A DNA stretch of 34,711 bases from an uncultured Bacteroidales bacterium (GCA_945836755.1 CAMAMB010000018.1:1-34711); one strand, 5' to 3'; positions 7,908 through 15,352 are shown, counted from the first letter of the stretch. A program made the numbers and translations. Notes: generated by a model from the sequence alone, not told the origin.

Positions 7908-7915
7908 CGAAGATA
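7908..7915 (-). promoter_or_regulatory. Near-consensus -7 element for the queuosine operon
   Basis: The minus strand reads TATCTTCG, one base off TAnnTTTG. Transcription from here would give a leader of about 125 nt containing the stems described at 7793-7894. Confidence 0.35.
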
Positions 7916-8033
7916 CCACATTATGATAAATAGATTGTATTTTTGAAGCCATAATCTCTCACATGGCGGCATCTACCGGCTTGTTGCCGGGTTTATGGTC
8001 TGCCGCCCTCCTCCAATAATTCTCTATTGTACT

Positions 8034-9680
8034 ATGAAATTCTCACACATTCTTCTTGCTGCGGCCAGTCTCTTGTCCCTTCCCATCGCGGCAGCCGAAC
8101 CTCTCCCTCTCATTCCTCTGCCGGTCTCCGTGCAGCAGGGCCAAGGCCACTTCCCTCTCAAAGAACGTCTGAAAGTGTTTGCCGATGCATATCCCGGCGA
8201 TAGCATCGCTATGGTGCTGAACCGCTTTGGTCGTGACCTCACCAAGGCCACCGGTATCAAGGTGGTGAAGGGTAAGGCCAAAAACGCAGAGCTTAGTCTC
8301 AGGCTCAACAAGCAGCTGGGTCCCGAGGCTTACTCCCTGCAGGTAAGCAGTGACGGCATCCGGGTGGAGGCCGCACGCCCTGCCGGTTTCTTCTATGCCT
8401 TGCAGACACTGAAGCAGCTTATGCCCTCTCGGGCTGTCATGGCCGGTGTGGCCGGAGCGGTGAGCGAGGTGAGTGGGTGGAAGCTCCCCGAAGTCACCAT
8501 CAACGACACTCCCCGTTTTGGGTGGCGTGGCTTCATGCTCGACGAAGGGCGTCATTTCTATGGCAAGGAAGAGATAAAGAAGCTGCTTGATGTGATGGCG
8601 GCCTACAAGCTCAACCGTTTCCACTGGCACCTCACCGAAGACCAAGGGTGGAGGCTTGAAATAAAGAAGTATCCCCTGCTGACCGACGTGGGGGCAACTC
8701 GTCAGAGTAAGGTTCTTGCGTGGGGCGATGTGAAGCCCGACGGACAGACTTACGCCGGGTACTATACCCAGGATGATGCTCGCGAAATTGTGGCTTATGC
8801 CCGCGAGCGCTTCATCGAGATAGTGCCCGAGGTGGATATTCCCGGCCACTCTCAGGCCGCCGTGGCTTCTTATCCCGAGTTCCTGAGCTGCGATCCCGAG
8901 AATAAGCACGAAGTGTGGCTTTGGCAGGGTGTGTCAGGCGATGTTATCAATGTGGCCAACCCCCAGGCTGTACAATTTGCCAAAGACGTAATAGATGAAC
9001 TCACAGATATCTTCCCCTTTGGCTACATTCACCTCGGCGGCGACGAATGCCCCACTCATAAATGGGAAAACAATGCCCTCTGTCAGGAACAGCTCAAGCA
9101 GATAGGCTCCTCTAATTATCGTGACCTTCAAATCAACTTCTATCGCCAGCTCAAGGAACACATCGCCACCAAGCCGGCTGCCCGCCAGCGCTCCCTCATC
9201 TTCTGGAACGAAGTGCTCCACGGCAATACCGCTCCGCTCGGCAGCGACATTACCATCATGGCATGGGTGGGGGCCGACGGGGCTGCCCTCGATGCCGCCA
9301 AGCGTGGGCTGAAGACCATTCTTACTCCGCAGATACCTTATTATATCAACCGTCGCCAGTCTGACCTGCCTACTGAGCCGCGTTCCCAGGGCTACGGTAC
9401 CGAGACAGTCGAAGCCGTCTATAATTACGTGCCTATGAACAATGTGCCTGCTGAATTGCAGCCACAGTATATGGGAGTGCAGGCCAATTTCTGGACCGAG
9501 TGGGTGGAAGATGCCTCCACGGTGCAGTATCTCACTTTCCCGCGACTGGCGGCCGTAGCCGAAGCCGGATGGACTCCGCAGTCCCTGCGCAAGTATCCGG
9601 ACTTCCTTCAGCGGCTGCAGGCTGAGGCTGATTTCTATCAGCTGAAGGGAGTGAACTACGGGAAGCATGTCTTCCGGTAG
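8034..9680 (+). CDS. Beta-N-acetylhexosaminidase, GH20 family, secreted
   Basis: The 548-residue exo-glycosidase removes terminal GlcNAc/GalNAc from glycans. Start chosen at 8034, where MKFSHILLAAASLLSLPIAAA forms a Sec signal peptide; the frame extends 13 codons upstream without gain. Residues about 22-155 are the GH20b accessory domain and about 165-500 the GH20 barrel. Key motifs are RGFMLDEGRHF (165-175), NRFHWHLTEDQGWR (194-207), EVDIPGHS (266-273) and the catalytic Asp-Glu pair D337/E338 in HLGGDECPTHKWE. Likely periplasmic or surface-located, serving host-glycan or peptidoglycan-fragment breakdown. It is monocistronic and ended by a strong hairpin. Confidence 0.93.
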   Translation: MKFSHILLAAASLLSLPIAAAEPLPLIPLPVSVQQGQGHFPLKERLKVFADAYPGDSIAMVLNRFGRDLTKATGIKVVKGKAKNAELSLRLNKQLGPEAYSLQVSSDGIRVEAARPAGFFYALQTLKQLMPSRAVMAGVAGAVSEVSGWKLPEVTINDTPRFGWRGFMLDEGRHFYGKEEIKKLLDVMAAYKLNRFHWHLTEDQGWRLEIKKYPLLTDVGATRQSKVLAWGDVKPDGQTYAGYYTQDDAREIVAYARERFIEIVPEVDIPGHSQAAVASYPEFLSCDPENKHEVWLWQGVSGDVINVANPQAVQFAKDVIDELTDIFPFGYIHLGGDECPTHKWENNALCQEQLKQIGSSNYRDLQINFYRQLKEHIATKPAARQRSLIFWNEVLHGNTAPLGSDITIMAWVGADGAALDAAKRGLKTILTPQIPYYINRRQSDLPTEPRSQGYGTETVEAVYNYVPMNNVPAELQPQYMGVQANFWTEWVEDASTVQYLTFPRLAAVAEAGWTPQSLRKYPDFLQRLQAEADFYQLKGVNYGKHVFR

Positions 9681-9725
9681 TCGCAGCCTCCCCCGCAGAG
9701 CATGCTTCTCGACATAAGCTTACTT

Positions 9726-9777
9726 GACACAAGGCGCACCTCGTTTATCTTCCCTTGAACGTGGTGCGCCTGTTGTC
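9726..9777 (+). terminator. Terminator-like hairpin after hexosaminidase
   Basis: A 9-bp perfect stem, AGGCGCACC (9732-9740) with GGTGCGCCT (9763-9771), extended by GACA/TGTC across a 2x2 internal loop. No U-tract follows. Confidence 0.5.
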
Positions 9778-9873
9778 GCAGCATGATGGCTTCCATGTGT
9801 CAGGATATTTGACCCCTTTCTAAGAGAATGGTTTAATTTACCCCACAGAATAGCCACAAATTCTTGTAGCAAG

Positions 9874-9904
9874 TTTGTAACAAATATAGTTTCTATTACC
9901 TTTG
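9874..9904 (+). promoter_or_regulatory. Bacteroidetes promoter of the VTC/DUF4956 cluster
   Basis: TTTG at 9874-9877, exactly 19 bp, then TACCTTTG at 9897-9904: a perfect match to the TTTG-N19-TAnnTTTG consensus. It lies 59 bp upstream of the ATG at 9964. Confidence 0.8.
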
Positions 9905-9963
9905 CGGTGTTATAGGGCTCTCAGTTCCTCCGCGAGCGCAACCTTCAATCTGTGTCATTGACT

Positions 9964-10740
9964 ATGAAAACCACACACGCTCAAATCAACCGGATATTGC
10001 ACGAGATGCCGCCCATCACGCTTGACGAGATGCACCAGATACGTCTCATGAAGCGCACCGACAGCAAGTACGTCACCAATGTCACTACCCTGCTGCGCCT
10101 GCTCCGGCTGGCGCAGGGTCACTATTATGCCCAGCAGAATGAAGGCAGCTTCATCAGTCCCTACGCCACCACCTACTGGGACTTGAAGGGTGGACCCACC
10201 ATGTTCAGCCTGCATCAGGCAGGCCACTTGCCGCGCACCAAGGTCAGGGTACGCACCTACGTCAGCTCGGCCCAGTCGTTTCTCGAGGTCAAGAAGAAGG
10301 ACAACCACGGCAAGACCTCTAAGAAGAGGGTGAGCGTACCCTCAGTTGATGCCGTCATGAACGACCATGTGGGCGAAGACTTCCTCCACCAGCGCACCGG
10401 CCTCACCTTCAACATGTTGCAGCCCACTGTCGGCAACAGCTTCAGCCGCATCACTCTTGTCAATTATGAGAAGACGGAGCGCCTCACCATAGACTTCGGC
10501 CTCCACTTTCACAACTATCAGACAGACTGCGACAAAGACATGGACGACGCTGTCATCATCGAGCTGAAGCGCGACGGCCGGGCTCCGTCTCCCATCCTGC
10601 CCTTGCTGCGCACCCTGCGCATCAAGCCCTCGGGCTTCAGCAAGTACTGCATAGGCTCTGTGGTAACCAACGAGGGTCTGCGTGTCAACCGCTTCAAGAA
10701 GCGCCTTATCAAGATAGGCAAGGCCGTAGCCCGCGCCTAA
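9964..10740 (+). CDS. VTC-domain polyphosphate polymerase-like protein
   Basis: The 258-residue cytosolic protein matches the VTC domain, the tunnel-shaped polymerase that makes polyphosphate from ATP in yeast Vtc4. Expected charged tunnel residues are visible: KRTDSKY (30-36), KVRVR (93-97), the EVKKK segment (108-112), IIELKRD (198-204) and FSKYCIG (225-231). It lacks an SPX domain and membrane helices, as in bacterial homologues. Start chosen at ATG 9964; a GTG at 9952 adds four residues. It is first in a run with DUF4956 (78 bp later) and DUF2490. Whether the product is polyphosphate or another anionic polymer is not established for bacterial members; the partner genes suggest envelope function. 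Confidence 0.85.
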   Translation: MKTTHAQINRILHEMPPITLDEMHQIRLMKRTDSKYVTNVTTLLRLLRLAQGHYYAQQNEGSFISPYATTYWDLKGGPTMFSLHQAGHLPRTKVRVRTYVSSAQSFLEVKKKDNHGKTSKKRVSVPSVDAVMNDHVGEDFLHQRTGLTFNMLQPTVGNSFSRITLVNYEKTERLTIDFGLHFHNYQTDCDKDMDDAVIIELKRDGRAPSPILPLLRTLRIKPSGFSKYCIGSVVTNEGLRVNRFKKRLIKIGKAVARA

Positions 10741-10818
10741 TCCATGAGGCCGGGCCCGCCCCCCGGATATAGTTCATACCATTCATATCAACCACTTCCT
10801 ATTTAACCACCTCCTGTC

Positions 10819-11487
10819 ATGAACCAACTTCTCTCCAACTTCTTCTCGGCAGAGAATTTCACCCTGAGCCCCAACATCCTCAGCCTCGTGATGGCCCTCG
10901 TGCTCAACACGCTCGTCACCTGGCTGATTGTCCACTTCTTCTACTACCCCAAGGGCCACCGCCGCGACTATTATTTCACCTTCGTCCTGCTCTCCGTGAG
11001 CATCTTCATGCTCATCTCCTTGCTTCTGCAGGGCGCTACCGACATGGGTATAGGCGCTGCCCTTGGCCTCTTTGCCATATTCGGCATCATACGTTACCGC
11101 ACAGAGAGCGTGCCCATACGTGAGATGACCTACCTCTTCACCCTCGTCGCCCTCTCCGTCATCAATGGCCGCTATACCACCTTCACCGTGCTCGAGGAGC
11201 TGCTTATCAATGCTATCTTTATAGCCTGCGTTTGGGCTTGCGAGACTTTCCTCACCTCCAGTAAGGAAGGATGTAAGTATGTGAAGTATGACAACATCGA
11301 CCTCATACGGCCCGACCGCATGGACGAGCTCAAAGCCGACCTCGAACAACGGCTCGGCATTAAAATCACCCGTATCGACGTGGGGGCGGTTGACTTCCTT
11401 ACAGACATGACGATGCTGCGTGTCTTCTACTACGATCCTGAAGGACGCATCAAGTCGGTTGATCGCTTGCTAAAGATACCTAACTGA
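10819..11487 (+). CDS. DUF4956 membrane protein
   Basis: This 222-residue integral membrane protein has about four to five helices in its first 145 residues (roughly 20-44, 52-70, 75-92, 103-118, 124-142) and a soluble C-terminal domain of about 75 residues. The signature GLFAIFGIIRYRTESVPIREMTYLF (about 81-105, most of it visible) is characteristic of DUF4956. DUF4956 genes commonly neighbour VTC-domain genes in Bacteroidetes and Firmicutes, so a complex or a transport/regulatory partnership with the polymerase is plausible. The function is unknown. It lies in the same transcription unit, 32 bp before the DUF2490 gene. Confidence 0.88.
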   Translation: MNQLLSNFFSAENFTLSPNILSLVMALVLNTLVTWLIVHFFYYPKGHRRDYYFTFVLLSVSIFMLISLLLQGATDMGIGAALGLFAIFGIIRYRTESVPIREMTYLFTLVALSVINGRYTTFTVLEELLINAIFIACVWACETFLTSSKEGCKYVKYDNIDLIRPDRMDELKADLEQRLGIKITRIDVGAVDFLTDMTMLRVFYYDPEGRIKSVDRLLKIPN

Positions 11488-11519
11488 TTTCTCCTCCCAT
11501 CCTCTCCATCCCCCCATCT

Positions 11520-12398
11520 ATGAAGAAGCTCCTTACCGCCCTCTTGCTCGCTGCTCCCCTGTCGCTACATGCCGGCGACGATTTCGGCCTCTGGACAGGC
11601 GTGGCCGTGCAGAAAGACATTAGCAAGAAGTTCAGTGCCGAAGCCTCCCTTGACTTCCGTGCCGAGGACAAGTTGCGCCGGGCTGCCCGCTGGGACCTCG
11701 GGCTCGGCGCCAGCTACAAGCCTTTCAAGTTCCTCAGTTTCGGCGTAGGCTATGACTACATCTACCAGCAGGTGCCCTCTGAGGCCAAAGAGAAGTGGGA
11801 GCTGCGGCTTGACGACGACGACGAGCCCGTGCTCGATGCCGATGGGGCACCGCAGTACGACTTCAAAGGCTACAACCTCGACCATGCCTTCTGGCGCTCC
11901 AAGCATCGCTTCAGCCTCAGTGCCAGCGGCAAGGTAGACGTAGGCCGCTTCACCTTCTCACTCAGAGAGCGCTATCAGTATACACGCACCCTCGGCACCA
12001 CCTGCGACCGCGACAAGTATCGGGGGCCGATACCGCCCGAGATGCTGCAAGGTGGATACGCCGGAGAGGTGTATGAGTGTGGAGACCAGGCGTTTACCAC
12101 GCTCAAGCATGAGACCGACACCAAGCATGCCAAGACGTCCCACTATCTGCGTTCCCGCATAGGCATCGACTACAACATAAACCATTGCCCCGTCGATCCC
12201 TTTGCCAGCATCGAGTGGTACAACAATCTCAAAGAGGGGCTTGAGCTCAACAAGCAGCGCATCATGGTGGGCGCCGAGTGGAAGATTACCAAGAAGCACC
12301 GCATAGAGGCCGCCTACCTCTATCAGAGCACCCATGGTGACGATGACGACGAGGCCGACCTCCATGCCATCACCCTCAGTTACAAGTTTAAGTTCTAA
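11520..12398 (+). CDS. DUF2490 outer-membrane beta-barrel protein
   Basis: The 292-residue protein begins with a signal peptide (MKKLLTALLLAAPLSLHAG) and continues with alternating amphipathic strands such as FGLWTGVAVQKDISKKFSAE and FLSFGVGYDYIYQQ, ending in ITLSYKFKF with a terminal Phe typical of outer-membrane barrels. It matches DUF2490. An acidic loop (LDDDDEPVLDADG) and a Cys-containing insertion (TTCDRDKY...YECGD) are distinctive. Its position behind the VTC and DUF4956 genes suggests an outer-membrane component of the same pathway, but no direct function is known. A hairpin follows at 12408-12447. Confidence 0.82.
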   Translation: MKKLLTALLLAAPLSLHAGDDFGLWTGVAVQKDISKKFSAEASLDFRAEDKLRRAARWDLGLGASYKPFKFLSFGVGYDYIYQQVPSEAKEKWELRLDDDDEPVLDADGAPQYDFKGYNLDHAFWRSKHRFSLSASGKVDVGRFTFSLRERYQYTRTLGTTCDRDKYRGPIPPEMLQGGYAGEVYECGDQAFTTLKHETDTKHAKTSHYLRSRIGIDYNINHCPVDPFASIEWYNNLKEGLELNKQRIMVGAEWKITKKHRIEAAYLYQSTHGDDDDEADLHAITLSYKFKF

Positions 12399-12407
12399 GG
12401 TCTATCG

Positions 12408-12447
12408 GCGGCTCACCGGCCGGCATCTACCCGGCGGGCTGAGCCGC
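12408..12447 (+). terminator. Hairpin between DUF2490 gene and the next gene
   Basis: Stem GCGGCTCA (12408-12415) with TGAGCCGC (12440-12447). It may partly terminate or attenuate transcription within the cluster. There is no U-tract. Confidence 0.35.
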
Positions 12448-12466
12448 TGCCTCAACTCTTACAGCC

Positions 12467-12892
12467 ATGAAACATTTACTACTCTCTCTCCTCCCGGCCC
12501 TCTGCTGCCTCTCGGCAGGGGCGCAGACTTATGGCTATCTGACGTTACGCACCGGCCAAGATCATGCCGTCAGTTTCTCGTCCGAGGCTCTCAAACTCAC
12601 CTTTGCCTCCGGCCAGGTGACCGTCTCCGGTGCAGGCCAGGCGGCCACCTTCCCCTTGTCCCAGCTCACCTCCATGGCCTTCACCACAGAGGCCGCCGGC
12701 ATTCACGATGTCAGCCTTGATAGCCGCCGTGTCACCATCCTCAATGGGCGGCTCCGCGTCGAGGGCGCTGAAGGCGCTCCCGTAAGCCTGTGGTCAAGCG
12801 ACGGCCGCAGCCTCTCCCCCGCAGCTCTTCTTCCCCGCGGCGTCTATATGGTACGTGTAGGGGGACAAACCTTTAAAGTACTGGCACGATGA
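12467..12892 (+). CDS. Small secreted protein with sorting-domain-like C-terminus
   Basis: The 141-residue protein has a clear signal peptide (MKHLLLSLLPALCCLSAGAQ). The rest is beta-rich; its ending, SLWSSDGRSLSPAALLPRGV followed by a short VRVGG strand and a basic terminus, resembles the last strands of type A sorting domains used by the type IX secretion system (the D/NG-R/Q...L..G.Y.V pattern). Its stop codon overlaps the start of the next gene (ATGA at 12889-12892), so the two are translationally coupled. I do not recognise a named family for the N-terminal part. A role as an accessory of the downstream beta-helix protein is inference. Confidence 0.75.
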   Translation: MKHLLLSLLPALCCLSAGAQTYGYLTLRTGQDHAVSFSSEALKLTFASGQVTVSGAGQAATFPLSQLTSMAFTTEAAGIHDVSLDSRRVTILNGRLRVEGAEGAPVSLWSSDGRSLSPAALLPRGVYMVRVGGQTFKVLAR

Positions 12893-14130
12893 AACGTCTA
12901 TCCTTCACCCTCTTCCGCGCCATGCTCAGCCTTTGCGTGGCCTCATTGCCCCTCATGCGAGTGGCCGCACAGACCATGAAAGTATACACCGGACAGGTCT
13001 GCACCGTCTATCCGGCCTCACTCACCGGCGAGATGCCCTTCAGTCAAAACGGCGACCTGCTCACCATCCACGGCAAAGCCTTCTCCACCTCACAGGTGGA
13101 CAGCATCATCGTAGACCGCAGTGCCTGCCCCTCCTCACAAGTGGATGTCAGATACGCGGGCGCCAAAGCCTGGGTCACAGTGGCGGGCAACGTGGCCGCT
13201 CTACTCAACGTCAGTGTGGAGGGCGCCCATGTCAGTGTGCTGCAAGACGCAGCCCTCGCCACAGAGGTCACATACAGCCTCAGCGGACAGAGCACGCAGG
13301 GCTCCTTCGCCATGGACGGCGAATACAAAGCCACTCTCCTGCTCAATGGCCTTACCCTCTCCAACACTGACCGCGCGGCCATCGACATTGCCAATGGCAA
13401 GCGTATCGCCGTCAAGCTGCCCGCAGGCACCACGACCACCCTCAGCGATGGCGCCACCGGCCTTCAGAAAGCCTGCTTCTTCATCAACGGCCATGCCGAG
13501 TTTGAAGGCAGAGGCCAGCTGGTGCTCACAGGGAATGCCCGCCACGCCTACGCCTCTGACGAGTATACCTCCTTCTCCACCGACTTCGGCAGCCTCACCG
13601 TCAATGCTGCCCAGAACGACGGTCTGCACATAGGCCAGTACCTCGACCTGCGTGGAGGCACCTTCATCGTCAAGGGCACAGGAGGCGACTGCTTCGACAT
13701 CGAAAAGACCAAAGACCCCACCGACGAGGACAACGGCTTCGTGCGCATCAGCGGCGGAAGCCTGGATCTCAGTGTGACTACCGACGACACCAAGGGCCTC
13801 AAAAACGACTCCCTCTTCTACATCACCGGCGGCATCGTCAAGGCCAACGTAGCCGGCAATGGCTGCAAGGGCATCAGCGCAGGATGGGACATGTTTATCA
13901 ACGACACCTCGGGCAGCGCACCCTCCATCGAGATGACCGTCAGCGGCACCACCTACATGCCCGGTAATGAATTGCTTGAATCAAAGTGCCGCGGCATCAA
14001 GGGCAAGCATAATCTCACCTTCAACGGCGGTACCATCCGCATGACCGTCACCGGCAATAAGGCCAAGGGCATCTCTTTAGATGGGTCGTGGATCTATGTC
14101 AAGGGGTCAACCAACGTGTTGCCCTCCTGA
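12889..14130 (+). CDS. Cthe_2159-type carbohydrate-binding beta-helix protein
   Basis: The 413-residue secreted protein starts with a signal peptide (MKRLSFTLFRAMLSLCVASL...AAQ). From about residue 125 it has repeated short beta-helix turns: YKATLLLNGLTLSNTDRAAI, FINGHAEFEGRGQLVLTG, LRGGTFIVKGTGGDCFDIE, ISGGSLDLSVTTDDTKGLKN, VKANVAGNGCKGIS, FNGGTIRMTVTGNKAKGIS. This rung pattern with G-K-G-I motifs is that of the Cthe_2159 family, calcium-containing parallel beta-helices reported to bind acidic polysaccharides. Such proteins recur beside VTC and DUF4956 genes, which supports a polymer-binding role at the cell surface. It overlaps the upstream gene by 4 bp and is followed directly by a strong hairpin. 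The C-terminus stops soon after the last rung, with no capping or sorting domain, so slight truncation is possible. Confidence 0.82.
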   Translation: MKRLSFTLFRAMLSLCVASLPLMRVAAQTMKVYTGQVCTVYPASLTGEMPFSQNGDLLTIHGKAFSTSQVDSIIVDRSACPSSQVDVRYAGAKAWVTVAGNVAALLNVSVEGAHVSVLQDAALATEVTYSLSGQSTQGSFAMDGEYKATLLLNGLTLSNTDRAAIDIANGKRIAVKLPAGTTTTLSDGATGLQKACFFINGHAEFEGRGQLVLTGNARHAYASDEYTSFSTDFGSLTVNAAQNDGLHIGQYLDLRGGTFIVKGTGGDCFDIEKTKDPTDEDNGFVRISGGSLDLSVTTDDTKGLKNDSLFYITGGIVKANVAGNGCKGISAGWDMFINDTSGSAPSIEMTVSGTTYMPGNELLESKCRGIKGKHNLTFNGGTIRMTVTGNKAKGISLDGSWIYVKGSTNVLPS

Positions 14131-14158
14131 CGCCTGTTCCCCTCGCTCCTCCGGACTT

Positions 14159-14196
14159 GAGGCTGAGCCGTCATCGTAGTGTGACGGCTCAGCCTC
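14159..14196 (+). terminator. Terminator-like hairpin closing the VTC cluster
   Basis: A perfect 15-bp stem, GAGGCTGAGCCGTCA (14159-14173) with TGACGGCTCAGCCTC (14182-14196), and an 8-nt loop. It is the strongest hairpin in the window and starts 28 bp after the stop codon. No U-tract follows. Confidence 0.65.
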
Positions 14197-14312
14197 ATTG
14201 CTATGTCCGCGAGGCAGAGATGCTCCCCGCGCCCCGGGCAGAGACACCCAGCCGCCCGTCTTTCGCCGCCGGCATGTCGGGGTGGCGTGTTGTCAGGCCA
14301 GACCTACCGCTC

Positions 14313-14944
14313 CATGCCCTATACAAGGTGGTTACCCATTTCTTCTGCCATTTCATACACTATCGCGCTACACACCTATGTATCAAATTCTTACGTATGG
14401 CAGATAGGCCTTCTCCACCTTGCACACACCTGCCACTCATCTTACACACCCTACTACTTATCTTGCACGCCCGGCCACTCATCTTCCCCCCCCGGCCACT
14501 CATCTTGCACACATTTGCCATCTCCCTTACACGGAAACCTCGTCGCAGGCCTTACTCACACTTCGCTCGGCGCTTGCAGGATGGGGAGATGGCCTACCCA
14601 CCTTGTACCGGGCGCGCATTCCCTCCACCGGATACCTCTGACGCTGCCACCAATGCTACATTCATTGCAGGTTGGCGCGCCAAATGCTACATACGCAATT
14701 CCGTGTATATCAGGTGGTTGTAAAATCAGTGCAAGGTTGTAAGTGGAAATGGCAAACATGTGCCGTAAGTAGGGGCATGCGTCATGTGGCAGACTTCCAA
14801 CCTGCCACTGGTCGTACAGAAAAATTGTCCGACTGCTTGCCCCATCCTGCCAAGGCATCTAAGAAAAACTGGAAGCATTGCAGTTTTTCCTGGGCTGCTT
14901 CCAGTGAGCCGTATATGCAGCCTGCCATTTTTCCGTTAGCCGGC
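14313..14944 (-). repeat. Long intergenic repeat, copy R3
   Basis: This is an inverted counterpart of R2. The 34-bp segment at about 14754-14787 (GCAAACATGTGCCGTAAGTA onward) is identical to the reverse complement of 5130-5163, and the flanking blocks follow in the same order. It also includes the conserved hairpin (14868-14877 with 14896-14905) and a 21-bp array (14431-14514). R2 and R3 face each other about 8.7 kb apart. Confidence 0.8.
14431..14514. repeat. 21-bp tandem array inside R3 (4 units)
   Basis: Four units start at 14431, 14452, 14473 and 14494, each resembling GGCCACTCATCTTGCACAC. The corresponding part of R2 (about 5380-5440) has fewer and more diverged units. The array therefore expanded or contracted after the two copies separated. 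Confidence 0.75.
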
Positions 14945-15004
14945 CGGGCAGCGGGGAGAGTGCTCCCGTTGCTCCGACATGCCGCTTGTGGGGTAGAGGG
15001 CATA

Positions 15005-15036
15005 CAAAAAACCTGCGGAACACGGTCCCACAGGTT
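15005..15036 (-). terminator. Rho-independent terminator of the small lipoprotein gene
   Basis: On the minus strand AACCTG...CAGGTT pairs (15031-15036 with 15010-15015), with an additional 3 bp inside, followed by six T residues. A classic intrinsic terminator, about 65 bp past the lipoprotein stop. Confidence 0.8.
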
Positions 15037-15100
15037 TCAGTTTCTCTCGTTGTTCGGGAGTTTCGCTTTAGCTACCAGCTAAAACTCGTGCTTAATATAA

Positions 15101-15298
15101 TTAGGCAGCGGGTTCAGCAACGGTGTCAGCAGCAGCAGAGTCAGCAGCAGCAGAATCAACAACTGCAGAGTCAGCGGCGCTGTCAACGATAGCAGAGTCA
15201 GCTACAGAGTCAGCAGCAGCTGCATCAGAAGTCTTGTTACCGCAAGAAGCGAAAGAGATAGCTGCGAAAGCTACGAACATGAAAACTAACTTTTTCAT
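15101..15298 (-). CDS. Small Ala/Asp/Ser-rich lipoprotein
   Basis: The 65-residue product begins MKKLVFMFVAFAAISFASCG: a lipoprotein signal peptide with cleavage before Cys19. The mature part is nearly all Ala, Asp, Ser and Val in repeats of the form DSAxxDSAADSA, highly acidic and probably disordered. It has its own perfect promoter and an intrinsic terminator, so it is a real, probably well-expressed gene despite low complexity. Similar small repetitive lipoproteins occur in Bacteroidales, but their function is unknown to me. The repeated GCAGACTCT-type codons could expand or contract by slippage. Confidence 0.8.
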   Translation of the reverse strand: MKKLVFMFVAFAAISFASCGNKTSDAAAADSVADSAIVDSAADSAVVDSAAADSAAADTVAEPAA

Positions 15299-15352
15299 TG
15301 TGTGTGAAATAAGAATTTAAGTAAAACAATCAATTGTCTTTCGAAAACGGTG

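Larger units (their letters stand above)
9681..9963. other. Intergenic: hairpin plus promoter of the VTC cluster
   Basis: This gap holds a long inverted repeat (9726-9777) ending the hexosaminidase gene and a well-formed promoter (9874-9904). No small gene is seen. Confidence 0.6.
14131..15000. other. Intergenic region dominated by repeat R3
   Basis: No plausible gene. It contains the terminator hairpin 14159-14196, repeat copy R3 with its 21-bp array, and AT-poor filler up to the lipoprotein terminator. Confidence 0.6.

Noticed and set aside
7779-7952. N-terminal extension of the YhhQ-family transporter
   Set aside because: The 58 residues are not family-like, and the DNA is better explained as a structured leader; a good start exists at 7778.
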